Source: Fibrobacterota bacterium
GTDB lineage: Bacteria; Fibrobacterota; Chitinivibrionia; Chitinivibrionales; Chitinispirillaceae
Length of the DNA: 64,000 nt
NCBI GenBank assembly: GCA_023459055.1
Contig: JAEWVR010000035.1
Coordinates: 1 to 64,000, forward strand
Direction of reading: 5' to 3'
Part shown: positions 26,718 to 34,934 of the stretch, in pieces
Layout: the number at the start of each line of letters is the position of its first letter
Numbering within the stretch: the first letter of the stretch is position 1
The notes under the pieces: generated by a model
Databases searched by the model: none
Seen by the model: the letters and a program-made list of their open reading frames with translations, nothing else
Told to the model about the DNA's origin: nothing
Position numbers and translations under genes: made by a program

Positions 26718-27860
26718 ATGAAAAACAGTATATTGATCACAGTACCAAAAGGTTTGGCTCAAGCTTGTGCCGATGAGGTCAAAGCGTTAGGATATCCAAT
26801 AATCAGGGCCGGGACAACAGGTGTCGAAACAGAAGGGTTTTATCCTGATACCTACGCATTGAATCTTCACCTTCGCACAGCGCATCACGTGCTCTACATG
26901 ATTAAATATTTCCGATGCGATACCCCTGATGATCTTTATAAAAACGTTTTTTCTATTCCATGGGAGACAATGATCTCACCGGACGAATATTTGTCGGTCG
27001 TATCGCATGTTGATAACCCGACAATTACCGATTCCCGTTTTGCAAATGTTAAATGCAAAGATGCTATTGTTGACAGAATATCGCGAAAGAAGGGGAGACG
27101 GCCTGACAGCGGGCCTGACCGGACCGGCGTGGTGATCAATCTTTTCTGGAAGGGTGATGTCTGCCGGATCTATATTGACACATCGGGTGAACCGCTTTCA
27201 AAACGCGGATATCGGAAAAATCCGATGGGTGCACCGATGCAGGAAACGCTTGCTGCCGGTGTGATACTGGCTGCCGGATGGAAATCCGCTGAACATTTTG
27301 TCAATCCAATGTGTGGAAGCGGCACACTTGCCATTGAGGCAGCACTTATGGGGATCAACAAAGCACCCGGGCTTTTGAGAAATAACTTCGGGTTTATGCA
27401 TACCATGCTTTTTAATAGTGAAGCCTGGACGGAGGTGCGTAAAAAAGCGATTGCTGCAATCCGACGTCCGATCCAGAGCCAGATAATAGCAACCGATATT
27501 TCATCAGATGCTATAGACGCTGCAAGGCAGAATGCCGAGAATGCCGGTGTAAAGGATTGCATCAGGTTTTCAATATGCGAGTATGATCAGACAACGATTC
27601 CTGATGGAAACGGGATAGTCATGATTAATCCGGAGTACGGAATAAGAATGGGAAATGAAGCTGAACTTGAAAATGAATATCGTGGTCTCGGGACATTTTT
27701 AAAGCATAAGTGTCAGGGGTATCGTGGTTATATCTTTACCGGTAATACCACGCTTATTAGTAAAGTCGGGCTCAAATCGAAACGGAAGATACCGTTTTAC
27801 AGCGGTCAGATAGAGTGTCGTTTATATGAGTATGAACTCTTTGCAGGAAAAAGAGCATGA
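26718..27860 (+). CDS. THUMP-domain 23S rRNA guanine N2-methyltransferase-like (RlmL/TrmN type)
   Basis: A 380-residue RNA methyltransferase: N-terminal ferredoxin-like/THUMP part (about 1-160) and a C-terminal UPF0020-type methyltransferase. The bridge KRGYRKNPMGAPMQETLAAG and motif I region FVNPMCGSGTLAIEAALMG are diagnostic. The catalytic NPPYG motif reads NPEYGIRMG here, with Glu for the second Pro, a form I believe occurs in relatives from the Bacteroidetes side. It most likely methylates a guanine at N2 in 23S rRNA. Its stop overlaps the next gene by ATGA. Confidence 0.85.
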   Translation: MKNSILITVPKGLAQACADEVKALGYPIIRAGTTGVETEGFYPDTYALNLHLRTAHHVLYMIKYFRCDTPDDLYKNVFSIPWETMISPDEYLSVVSHVDNPTITDSRFANVKCKDAIVDRISRKKGRRPDSGPDRTGVVINLFWKGDVCRIYIDTSGEPLSKRGYRKNPMGAPMQETLAAGVILAAGWKSAEHFVNPMCGSGTLAIEAALMGINKAPGLLRNNFGFMHTMLFNSEAWTEVRKKAIAAIRRPIQSQIIATDISSDAIDAARQNAENAGVKDCIRFSICEYDQTTIPDGNGIVMINPEYGIRMGNEAELENEYRGLGTFLKHKCQGYRGYIFTGNTTLISKVGLKSKRKIPFYSGQIECRLYEYELFAGKRA

Positions 27861-28225
27861 CAGGCGATAATACCAGTGAAATAATACTTCCATCCTCCGA
27901 TGATGAACTGCTGGAGGAGTGTGATGTTACCACATTCAGGTCAAGTGGCCCCGGGGGGCAGCATGTCAATAAGACCGATAGCGCAGTGCGTATGGTGCAC
28001 CGGCCAAGCGGTATCGTGGTGATATCACGTCAGGAACGCAGTCAGTATCTTAATAAAAAGATATGTCTGGAGCGGCTTCGAGAAAAAGTTGAAAAACGTA
28101 ACCACAAAGAACCGCCCAGAATAGAAACAAAAATTCCGAGAGCTGTTAAAAGAGAGCGGCTTGACCGTAAGAAAGTTGACTCTTCGAAAAAACAGATGCG
28201 CAGGAAAGTTTTTGGGGATGAGTAG
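27857..28225 (+). CDS. Release-factor-like GGQ protein (ArfB-like)
   Basis: A 122-residue protein made of only the peptidyl-tRNA hydrolase domain of class I release factors: the GGQ loop is in RSSGPGGQHVNKTDSAVRM. It lacks the codon-recognition domains of RF1/RF2 and ends in a long basic tail (KRERLDRKKVDSSKKQMRRK) like ArfB/YaeJ, where the tail enters the empty mRNA channel of stalled ribosomes. Ribosome rescue is therefore the likely role. Translationally coupled to the RNA methyltransferase gene by an ATGA overlap, so both are ribosome-related. Confidence 0.8.
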   Translation: MTGDNTSEIILPSSDDELLEECDVTTFRSSGPGGQHVNKTDSAVRMVHRPSGIVVISRQERSQYLNKKICLERLREKVEKRNHKEPPRIETKIPRAVKRERLDRKKVDSSKKQMRRKVFGDE

Positions 28226-28230
28226 GAAAT

Positions 28231-28273
28231 GCCTCACCCCCCAGCCCCCTCACCGCAAGCGGAAGAGGGGGAG
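28231..28273. repeat. GC-run palindromic repeat, family B
   Basis: GCCTCACCCCCCAGCCCCCT, then CACCGCAAGCGGAAGAGGGG. It starts 5 bases after the stop of the release-factor-like gene, a position that suggests a 3'-end role. Same CCGCAAGCGG centre as the copy at 24679. Confidence 0.8.
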
Positions 28274-28518
28274 TTGAAATAATATTTGAGAATATGGTGA
28301 TCATGACGGCATTCCGTGTGAACAGCAATTTAACCGGTGACTGATTGGTTGTTAATTGACTAAGTGGGAGATGCGAGTGTTCCGGTTGTGCTATATGGCC
28401 GTCGAATTTCCATAGCACGATCTTTACATTTTAGTTACACAGCATTAAATAAATCTATTCGAGCAAATTGTCTCCTGTATTTACCTGTCATCTTCTTGCT
28501 ACTTACTACGTCCCCCAA

Positions 28519-29943
28519 TCACACATTCGAAACAACTTCCGCCCCCTCAACTTCGGCTTCTACGGTTAATGTTTCATTAACAGAAACCGGTAGTTCAGTT
28601 CCTTTTTTCCATCGGCCGGAGATATAGAAGAGAAAACCAAGTAGTGCATTGATGAAAAAACTGATTGCAATGGCGATCCATATTCCTTTTAGGCCAAGTG
28701 ATGTTTTGGATAGAAATGCTGCGAGGGGAATTCTAAAAATACCCAGCGAGATCAGTGAAAAAAACATCGTTATCATAGCTTTTTTCGCACCAATAAGAAC
28801 TCCGTTGGTGACGAATATGGAGATCATCAGGATATATGCCCAGCCAGCGGTGTGAAGATATTGTACTCCGATGGCAATAACTTCCGGATCAGTGACAAAG
28901 AGGCGCATTACTGCTACAGGAAAGAATATGGAAACAAGGCAGATTAATGCAATAACCGGCGTATTGATAAGTAATCCCCACTTGTAAACTATTGGAATTG
29001 CGTTTGTTTTACCTGCACCAATCGATTGCGCAGTTAATGTTGACACTGCGACAAGCATCGCAATTGCCGGCATGATTACCATTGATTCTATTCTTCCGAT
29101 AATACCAAATGCGGCAGTTGCATCCGGCCCGAAACGGTTTACAAAAATAGTAACAAATGCTACAGAGAGTGAAATAATGGTCTGCTGAATAAATGTTGGA
29201 AAGCCGATACCGAATATCTGATTGACATACAATGGTATTAAGGTAAGACTTTTAGGGACAAGTGGCGTATGATTGTATTTTTTCCAAAAGTAAATGAGTC
29301 CGATAAACGCTGTAATGCCACTGGATATCAGTGATGCATACGCTGCGCCGTTTAATCCGAGTTCCGGGAATGGTCCAACACCGATAATCATAAGTGGATC
29401 GAGGATCGTGTTGAGCACTGTACCTAAGGCAGTAAACATAAGGGGGATTTTACTGTTCCCGACAGCTCTCAGTGTTGATGAAAGCATAAAACCGAGATAC
29501 ATGAATACAAATTGTAATATTGTCAAACGAAGAAAGCCTGTTGCTATTGCAAGCACTTCACTGCTCGTATTCATAAGCCGGAGAATTGTTTCCGCCCCGA
29601 AATATCCTGACAGACAAGTGACAATCACAACAATAATGCCAACGCTCCACGATGTATCAACTATTTTCTGGATGGCATCATTGTTTTTCGCTCCGAAATT
29701 ATGAGAGATCATTACTGACGCGGCAGTTGTCGCACCGTTTGCAATTGCAACCATCAGCAGAACTACTGGAAATGTTACGGCAACTGCTGCAACAGCAACA
29801 CCACCCAAAAGGTGGCCCACCCAGATAGTGTTAACAATTGCATAGCCTGATGAAAGCACGTTCGCCAGAAAAACCGGAATAGCAAACCTGAACAGATTTT
29901 TCGGTATGCTTCCGCTTGTCAGATCTTTTCCAAATGTAGTCAA
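28519..29943 (-). CDS. MATE-family multidrug/cation antiporter
   Basis: A 474-residue inner-membrane protein with about 12 hydrophobic segments in two homologous halves, the hallmark of MATE (MatE) transporters: FRFAIPVFLANVLSSGYAIV at the start and FGIGFPTFIQQTIISLSVAF at the start of the second half. They export drugs or metabolites in exchange for Na+ or H+. The last 25 residues (SVNETLTVEAEVEGAEVVSN) are an acidic extension. Start is TTG at 29943 with AAGGAC upstream. Single gene; substrate unknown. Confidence 0.9.
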   Translation of the reverse strand: MTTFGKDLTSGSIPKNLFRFAIPVFLANVLSSGYAIVNTIWVGHLLGGVAVAAVAVTFPVVLLMVAIANGATTAASVMISHNFGAKNNDAIQKIVDTSWSVGIIVVIVTCLSGYFGAETILRLMNTSSEVLAIATGFLRLTILQFVFMYLGFMLSSTLRAVGNSKIPLMFTALGTVLNTILDPLMIIGVGPFPELGLNGAAYASLISSGITAFIGLIYFWKKYNHTPLVPKSLTLIPLYVNQIFGIGFPTFIQQTIISLSVAFVTIFVNRFGPDATAAFGIIGRIESMVIMPAIAMLVAVSTLTAQSIGAGKTNAIPIVYKWGLLINTPVIALICLVSIFFPVAVMRLFVTDPEVIAIGVQYLHTAGWAYILMISIFVTNGVLIGAKKAMITMFFSLISLGIFRIPLAAFLSKTSLGLKGIWIAIAISFFINALLGFLFYISGRWKKGTELPVSVNETLTVEAEVEGAEVVSNV

Positions 29944-30217
29944 TGTATATGTCCTTACTGTTATTTTAAAACCGTGTTCACCAAAGTAGTTGAAAAATGG
30001 ATATCGTGATAATCTTATTATGAATTCGCTTCAGCAATGAGTGATTATCATATGACAAACGATTGAACGAATTTCAGTACTCCTTATACAATAATCTTCT
30101 TAAAACCAGCATGTGGAGGGGGTTTCTTGTTGTCAATAATTGTGTAACCTGAATATACTTTTTGGGCGTATTCGATACGTTGTTTATCAACATCAGCAGC
30201 ACCAGACAATCCCTGCT
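29944..30217. other. Gap upstream of the MATE gene
   Basis: Together with the family C repeat and sigma-54 promoter that follow, this forms a 558-base gap between divergent genes. I see no gene, terminator or strong promoter in this part. The minus-strand frame 30292-30492 further on has no ribosome site and overlaps the sigma-54 promoter, so it is not called. Confidence 0.4.
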
Positions 30218-30256
30218 GGAAGCGCCCCCCTTAGTAAGGGGGGATTAAGGGGGAAT
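30218..30256. repeat. GC-run palindromic repeat, family C
   Basis: GGAAGCGCCCCCCTTAGTAA, then GGGGGGATTAAGGGGGAATT. CCCCCCTTA pairs with TAAGGGGGG almost directly, giving a very tight hairpin. The copy at 7857 shares the GGAAGCG lead-in. Confidence 0.8.
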
Positions 30257-30444
30257 TTTGTTACCGAACCAGGCAAATCCTGCGACACGGCTTAGGAAAC
30301 AGAATCAGCACATTTTTCCTCTATAACCGGCAGACAATACCGCATCTGAAGCATACTATATCCTTGGATCACCCTGATGTATGTCTTTATAACAGTATGA
30401 TTTTTATTGAATAAATTGCGCCGGGGCAATACAAATTTTCTATC

Positions 30445-30460
30445 TGGCACAGCCGTTGCG
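30445..30460 (+). promoter_or_regulatory. Sigma-54 (RpoN) -24/-12 promoter for the flagellar operon
   Basis: TGGCAC-AGCCG-TTGCG matches the consensus TGGCAC-N5-TTGCW, with the essential GG (30446-30447) and GC (30458-30459) exactly 10 bases apart. Transcription would start near 30471, about 30 bases before the motE start codon. Sigma-54 control of mid-class flagellar genes is well known in several phyla. No enhancer site for an activator was identified. Confidence 0.75.
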
Positions 30461-30501
30461 TATTCACATATCCGAATGCTCTGGGTATACAAGGAAGTAA
30501 C

Positions 30502-31077
30502 ATGAACAAGTTTAAAGAAATACTTATTGTTTTACTGGTCGCAGTAGTATCGTTTCCGTTGATCTATGCGGCAGTACTTTTTGCAACCGGAATGCTTCGT
30601 ATCGAGTACGGAACTCCTAAAACAGCTGTTGAGGAGGAAAAGAAGCTTCAGGTGATAAAACGGACTCAAAAGACCGATTCTATCATGATCTCAAATTCAA
30701 GGACTTTTCAGGCTCTTGAAAACGAAAAGAAAGAAATCCAGAAGGAACGGGAACGGTTGCAGGAGTTACAGGCGAGAATGGAGATTGCTCAAAAGGAGCT
30801 TGATGAGAAGCAAAACCTTATTGCCCAGCAGCGTGCAAAGATGGAAGCTCTGGTCGAGAAGAGTGATTCCCTTGAAATGAAGAAATACAAAGCACAGGCA
30901 AAAGTGTACATGTCTATGAAGCCGCTTGAGGCGGCCCAGATTATCGAATCATTTTCAGCGGATCAGGCTGCAAAAATTCTCGGTGCCATGACCGATGATC
31001 GCCAAAAGGCAAAGATTCTGGCAGCGATGGCCCCGGATAGAGCAGCAGCAATTACAAGCCGGATCGGTGGACGGTAA
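30502..31077 (+). CDS. motE: MotE-family flagellar stator-chaperone protein
   Basis: A 191-residue protein with an N-terminal membrane segment (IVLLVAVVSFPLIYAAVLFA), a charged coiled coil (about 75-135, NEKKEIQKERERLQELQARM) and a C-terminal MgtE_N/FliG-like domain (VYMSMKPLEAAQIIESFSAD, ILAAMAPDRAAAITSRI). This architecture fits MotE, which in other bacteria supports the MotAB stator. It is the first gene after the sigma-54 promoter and is followed by a palindrome and fliK. RBS AAGGAAG. Confidence 0.8.
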   Translation: MNKFKEILIVLLVAVVSFPLIYAAVLFATGMLRIEYGTPKTAVEEEKKLQVIKRTQKTDSIMISNSRTFQALENEKKEIQKERERLQELQARMEIAQKELDEKQNLIAQQRAKMEALVEKSDSLEMKKYKAQAKVYMSMKPLEAAQIIESFSADQAAKILGAMTDDRQKAKILAAMAPDRAAAITSRIGGR

Positions 31078-31079
31078 CG

Positions 31080-31172
31080 CGCCCCCAAAATCCCCCGCAG
31101 GGGGACTTTAAAACAATCAGGTAATAAGTTCCTGATTTTAATCAAGTCCCCCTGCGGGGGATTTTGGGGGCG
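31080..31172. repeat. Family A palindrome, perfect 29-bp arms
   Basis: Bases 31080-31108 (CGCCCCCAAAATCCCCCGCA and GGGGGACTT) are the exact reverse complement of 31144-31172. The centre holds a further small hairpin (AATCAGG with CCTGATT). It begins 3 bases after the motE stop. Related elements at 37060, 38235 and 40472 sit in other gaps of the same operon. Confidence 0.92.
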
Positions 31173-31244
31173 AGGGTAGTAGACAGTAAAAAGAAAGAAC
31201 TCCCACCCTTGTGGTGGTTGATTAAAATAAAAAAAATCTCCTGA

Positions 31245-31288
31245 CACCCCCTCTCCATGTCAATGGAGAGGGGGCCGGGGAGTGAGGC
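31245..31288. repeat. GC-run palindromic repeat, family B
   Basis: CACCCCCTCTCCATGTCAAT then GGAGAGGGGGCCGGGGAGTG: a hairpin of CCCCCTCTCCAT with ATGGAGAGGGGG. It lies 37 bases upstream of the fliK start and gives that frame a false N-terminal extension. Confidence 0.85.
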
Positions 31289-31325
31289 AATTTTAACACA
31301 TAACACAAAGAAAGGAGGTGAACGT

Positions 31326-33128
31326 ATGAGAACAGATGCAATGTTATTCAATCTTGGCAGTGGACAAAATGATACTCCACGTTCCAACCGGATGGACCGT
31401 AGTCAGAATCGCATAGCAAATCGTGATTCAGCCACGGGGTTCGGAAAAGATCAGGAAACGAAAACGACAAGTCGTTTCCAGGAGACATATAACGAAGTTG
31501 CACGATTAAATTCCTATGCTAATAAGTCAGCTGAGAAAAACGTGTTAAGCCGTGATGAATCAAATCAATACACGACACGGCGCAGTTTTATCAGTAAACA
31601 GGATTCCGATCAGAAGGTTGATACCAGACAGATGAATAAACCAGTCGATAACCGGCAAATGAGTAAAACGGATGATAAATCAGGCTCAAGCAATTTGTCA
31701 AAGGAACCGTCTGGAAATGTATCATCTGCTGACGAAACCAAATCTCAGAGTGAGCATGCTCAGATTCAGGATACAGTGGTTAACAGTGTTGAAAATCAGA
31801 CTGAACTGAAGGATTCAGAAATAAGTCAGCTTACTGATAGTCAACTCGCACAGGCATCGGAAACGATCAAACAGGCACTGATTGATATCGCGGGAACACT
31901 GAATCTCAATATCGTATCAGGACTTGAAAACGTGAACTTCACACAGCCGACATCGGAAACAGTTGATCAGTTGACTCAAATCGTTCACGATCTGAAAACC
32001 ATTATTGGTGCTCTTGAGGCGTCGGTATCACAGGGAGAACCGATTGACACCGGTAAAAAAATTATTGAAAAGGGTGAGGCGGATGACCTTGTTGTCAAAT
32101 TAAACGCACAGCTTTTCAAAGTCGAAATCGGTATCAATATCCTTGGTAAGGCAGAGGATGTTCAGGCAAAGCTGGCGCAATTGACAAATACATCATTTGC
32201 AACAGGGATTCCTCAGGCCATTGATCCATCACAAATAGCCGTTGCATCAGAGCAGATGAAGAAGATTTTCGGAAAGGCACTCAACCAATCCGAGGATTCA
32301 TCAAGTCTGTCACAACTCATTAAGAAGATCAACGAGCTTGTCAAGGATTCATCGGTTTCACAACAGCAGATTTCGATCACCGATGTATCAAACGAGTCAA
32401 CACTGTCAAAAGCCGGTGTTGCATCATATGATACCATGATCTATCGTGCGATGCTCAAACTTGAGAAACATGAGAAAACAGTTGCTGAGAATGCGGATGC
32501 ACTTGTTGCTAACAAAGACAATGCGCCTTTACTTAATGCAGGACCTGTACTTGCACGTGATGTTTCAGTAGAACAGGTTAAGATCGAACAGACGATTCAG
32601 GTAACAGAAATTACGGTGAAAGCACAGCAGACACAGCAGAGTGTCGTGCAGGAGCTGCGATCATCGCATAGTCTTCCGAAAGTTATCGAACAATCGGTGA
32701 TCAACCAGATCAGTGACAAGATGAACAATGCGATACGCAATGGTGTTACTGAGGTACGTGTGCAGCTTCGTCCGGAATCGCTTGGAGATGTAACCGTAAA
32801 GATCCGTATTGAGGGAGATATTGTTACGGCCAAAATTCAGGTGGAGAATCAGCAGGTGAAAGCAATTGTCGAAAACAACTTTCAGTCGCTGAAAGATTCA
32901 CTTGCCCAGCATAATCTTCAGACGGGTTCTCTTGAAGTAAATGTACAGAATGGCGGTAAGGATCATAACGGATTCGCAGAACAGTTTGTTGAGAATCATC
33001 AGGCACATCACGGCAGGAATGGTTCCGGTGATACAGGCAGTGATGACACAACAGAACAGGACTCTGTTGATACAAAAGGCGAAACCGGCAGGCGTTTCGG
33101 CAACAATTCAGTTGAATATTTTGCATAA
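31326..33128 (+). CDS. fliK: Flagellar hook-length control protein FliK
   Basis: A 600-residue protein with a long, Ser/Asn/Gln-rich, low-complexity N-terminal half and a conserved C-terminal Flg_hook domain (about 470-560): VRVQLRPESLGDVTVKIRIE and LKDSLAQHNLQTGSLEVNV. FliK is secreted through the growing hook, measures its length and switches the export gate via FlhB. The start at 31326 is set by AAGGAGGT 7 bases upstream. Position directly before flgD supports the call. It is longer than the enterobacterial protein (about 400 residues). Confidence 0.9.
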   Translation: MRTDAMLFNLGSGQNDTPRSNRMDRSQNRIANRDSATGFGKDQETKTTSRFQETYNEVARLNSYANKSAEKNVLSRDESNQYTTRRSFISKQDSDQKVDTRQMNKPVDNRQMSKTDDKSGSSNLSKEPSGNVSSADETKSQSEHAQIQDTVVNSVENQTELKDSEISQLTDSQLAQASETIKQALIDIAGTLNLNIVSGLENVNFTQPTSETVDQLTQIVHDLKTIIGALEASVSQGEPIDTGKKIIEKGEADDLVVKLNAQLFKVEIGINILGKAEDVQAKLAQLTNTSFATGIPQAIDPSQIAVASEQMKKIFGKALNQSEDSSSLSQLIKKINELVKDSSVSQQQISITDVSNESTLSKAGVASYDTMIYRAMLKLEKHEKTVAENADALVANKDNAPLLNAGPVLARDVSVEQVKIEQTIQVTEITVKAQQTQQSVVQELRSSHSLPKVIEQSVINQISDKMNNAIRNGVTEVRVQLRPESLGDVTVKIRIEGDIVTAKIQVENQQVKAIVENNFQSLKDSLAQHNLQTGSLEVNVQNGGKDHNGFAEQFVENHQAHHGRNGSGDTGSDDTTEQDSVDTKGETGRRFGNNSVEYFA

Positions 33129-33144
33129 GGAAAGGAGGTGAAAT

Positions 33145-34398
33145 ATGGGAACTGGAGCAGTATCAAATTCAATATCCAGTCTGATAGGGAAGACCACTGA
33201 AGCATATACCGCGAAAGCGTCACTTAATGAGGACGGCTCTATCAATACGGCATCAAGTACGGTAACAGGAGACCGTACGACCGATCTTTTCAAGGGCGCA
33301 GAAAAGGAGATGGGGAAGGATCAGTTTTTACAGCTTCTTGTAACACAACTCCGGTATCAGGATCCATTGAATCCGATGGAAAATACCGAGTTTGTATCAC
33401 AGCTTGCACAGTTCAGATCACTGGAAAGCAGCTCAAATATCGAAACTGCAATAGGGAAACTTGGAGATACGTTCAAGAGTACCGTTGACGCACAAAGCAA
33501 AAGTGCAGAGTCAATCAGTAACACAAGTGCAATTTCGATGATTGGAAAAACCGTTCGTCTTGAGCAAAAGGAGCTTAGCTGGGTTGCTAAAGCAGGAAAT
33601 ACTGAAGACCTCAATATTCATCTTGGTAATGCGACTGAAGCAACGGTGCGTATTGTCAACAGTGATGGCGAAACGGTAAAAACACTGAAGGCATCGCAGA
33701 AAGATGAGGAAAATTCGCAGACCATAACCTGGGATGGTCTGACCGATTTTGGCGAGTATGCACGGAGCGGTAAATACACGATTGAAATTGATGAAGCAAA
33801 GAATGACAGCGGGATTTACGCTTTTGTACAGGATACGATTACCGGTGTGCGGTTTACGGATGATGGTACAGTGGTAAAGATAAGCGGTAAGGAGCTTCCT
33901 CTTAGCAACGTGCTTGATGTATCCGGTGGTAGTTCAGTAAGTGAATCGATGCTTAGTCCTCAAACGGCAATCTCAATGATCGGTAAGACTATTCGCGTCC
34001 GCAGTGATGCCATTCGGTATACCGGTGCAGACAAGGAATCGGTGCCGATCAGTATCAGTACCGGTGGACGTGGGCAGGTCGGTGTTCAAATTGCCGATAA
34101 GCTGGGAAATATCGTTTACACTACAACGGTTCAGGCTGGTGCTGATGGTGTTGCGGATTTCGGATGGAACGGTAGTTCGAATGGCGGTGGCTATGTAAAT
34201 CCCGGTGAATATTTTATCAGGATTTCAGGCCAGGGACAGGATCCATCACTGTATTCATTCGCAGAAGGAGTTGTAAGCGGTGTGATGAATCTTGGTGCCG
34301 AGACACGTTTACGGGTGGGCAGTATATCGGTAGGTATTAAGGACATAGTTGATATTAGTGATACTGTCAGGAGTACCGATCAGGGAGGTGCCGTATGA
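33145..34398 (+). CDS. flgD: Flagellar hook capping protein FlgD with duplicated C-terminal domain
   Basis: A 417-residue FlgD. The N-terminal assembly region is typical (KDQFLQLLVTQLRYQDPLNP, then MENTEFVSQLAQF). After it, two copies of the FlgD Tudor/Ig-like unit follow: the first opens with AISMIGKTVRLEQKELSW and the second with AISMIGKTIRVRSDAIRY, about 150 residues later. Usual FlgD proteins are about 220-250 residues with a single unit, so the cap is probably bulkier here. FlgD caps the growing hook and is needed for FlgE polymerisation. RBS GGAAAGGAGGTG; stop overlaps the next gene by ATGA. Confidence 0.93.
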   Translation: MGTGAVSNSISSLIGKTTEAYTAKASLNEDGSINTASSTVTGDRTTDLFKGAEKEMGKDQFLQLLVTQLRYQDPLNPMENTEFVSQLAQFRSLESSSNIETAIGKLGDTFKSTVDAQSKSAESISNTSAISMIGKTVRLEQKELSWVAKAGNTEDLNIHLGNATEATVRIVNSDGETVKTLKASQKDEENSQTITWDGLTDFGEYARSGKYTIEIDEAKNDSGIYAFVQDTITGVRFTDDGTVVKISGKELPLSNVLDVSGGSSVSESMLSPQTAISMIGKTIRVRSDAIRYTGADKESVPISISTGGRGQVGVQIADKLGNIVYTTTVQAGADGVADFGWNGSSNGGGYVNPGEYFIRISGQGQDPSLYSFAEGVVSGVMNLGAETRLRVGSISVGIKDIVDISDTVRSTDQGGAV

Positions 34399-34826
34399 AC
34401 GTGGCAAAAAATGATGGAATCTCTCTTGATATGCAGCAGAGGATCGCTGCACATCGTAGTGGTGTTGTAGCTCCATCAAGGCAGGCAGGTCAGGTATCAG
34501 GTGGTCAGCAGATTGGAAAAAGTACAGATACACCTGCATTCTCCCAGATACTCAGTACAAAACTCGAAAGTGAGGTGAGGTTTTCAAGTCATGCATCAAC
34601 GCGGCTAAAAAGCAGAAACATTGATATCACCCCGGAAATAATGGGGAAACTTGAGAAAGCAGTTTCGGGAGCTGCCAACAAGGGGGCGAAGGACTCGCTC
34701 ATTTTAATGAAGGATCTTGCATTTATTGTTAATATCCCGAACAGGACGGTGATCACAGCCATGGATGGAGAGAGTTTAAAAGAAAACGTATTTACAAACA
34801 TTGATAGTGCAGTGATCGCAGATTAA
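34395..34826 (+). CDS. Flagellar operon protein, TIGR02530 type
   Basis: A 143-residue cytoplasmic protein. The C-terminal half (VRFSSHASTRLKSRNIDITP, KGAKDSLILMKDLAFIVNI, NRTVITAMDGES, VFTNIDSAVI) matches the family found between flgD and flgE in many spirochaete and Firmicute flagellar operons, known as TIGR02530; its exact role is not settled. It overlaps flgD by 4 bases, so it is probably translated with it. Confidence 0.85.
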   Translation: MNVAKNDGISLDMQQRIAAHRSGVVAPSRQAGQVSGGQQIGKSTDTPAFSQILSTKLESEVRFSSHASTRLKSRNIDITPEIMGKLEKAVSGAANKGAKDSLILMKDLAFIVNIPNRTVITAMDGESLKENVFTNIDSAVIAD

Positions 34827-34934
34827 AAGCAGGACCAATCCGGATATAAAAAGCCGGAAAGGATGTTTTGATGATACCGAACGACAGACGTATCATCAAC
34901 GAAATTCGCGTCACTGCCTGATCAGGAGGAATAT

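Noticed and set aside
30292..30492. Minus-strand ORF of 66 codons before motE
   Set aside because: It overlaps the sigma-54 promoter and lacks a ribosome site.
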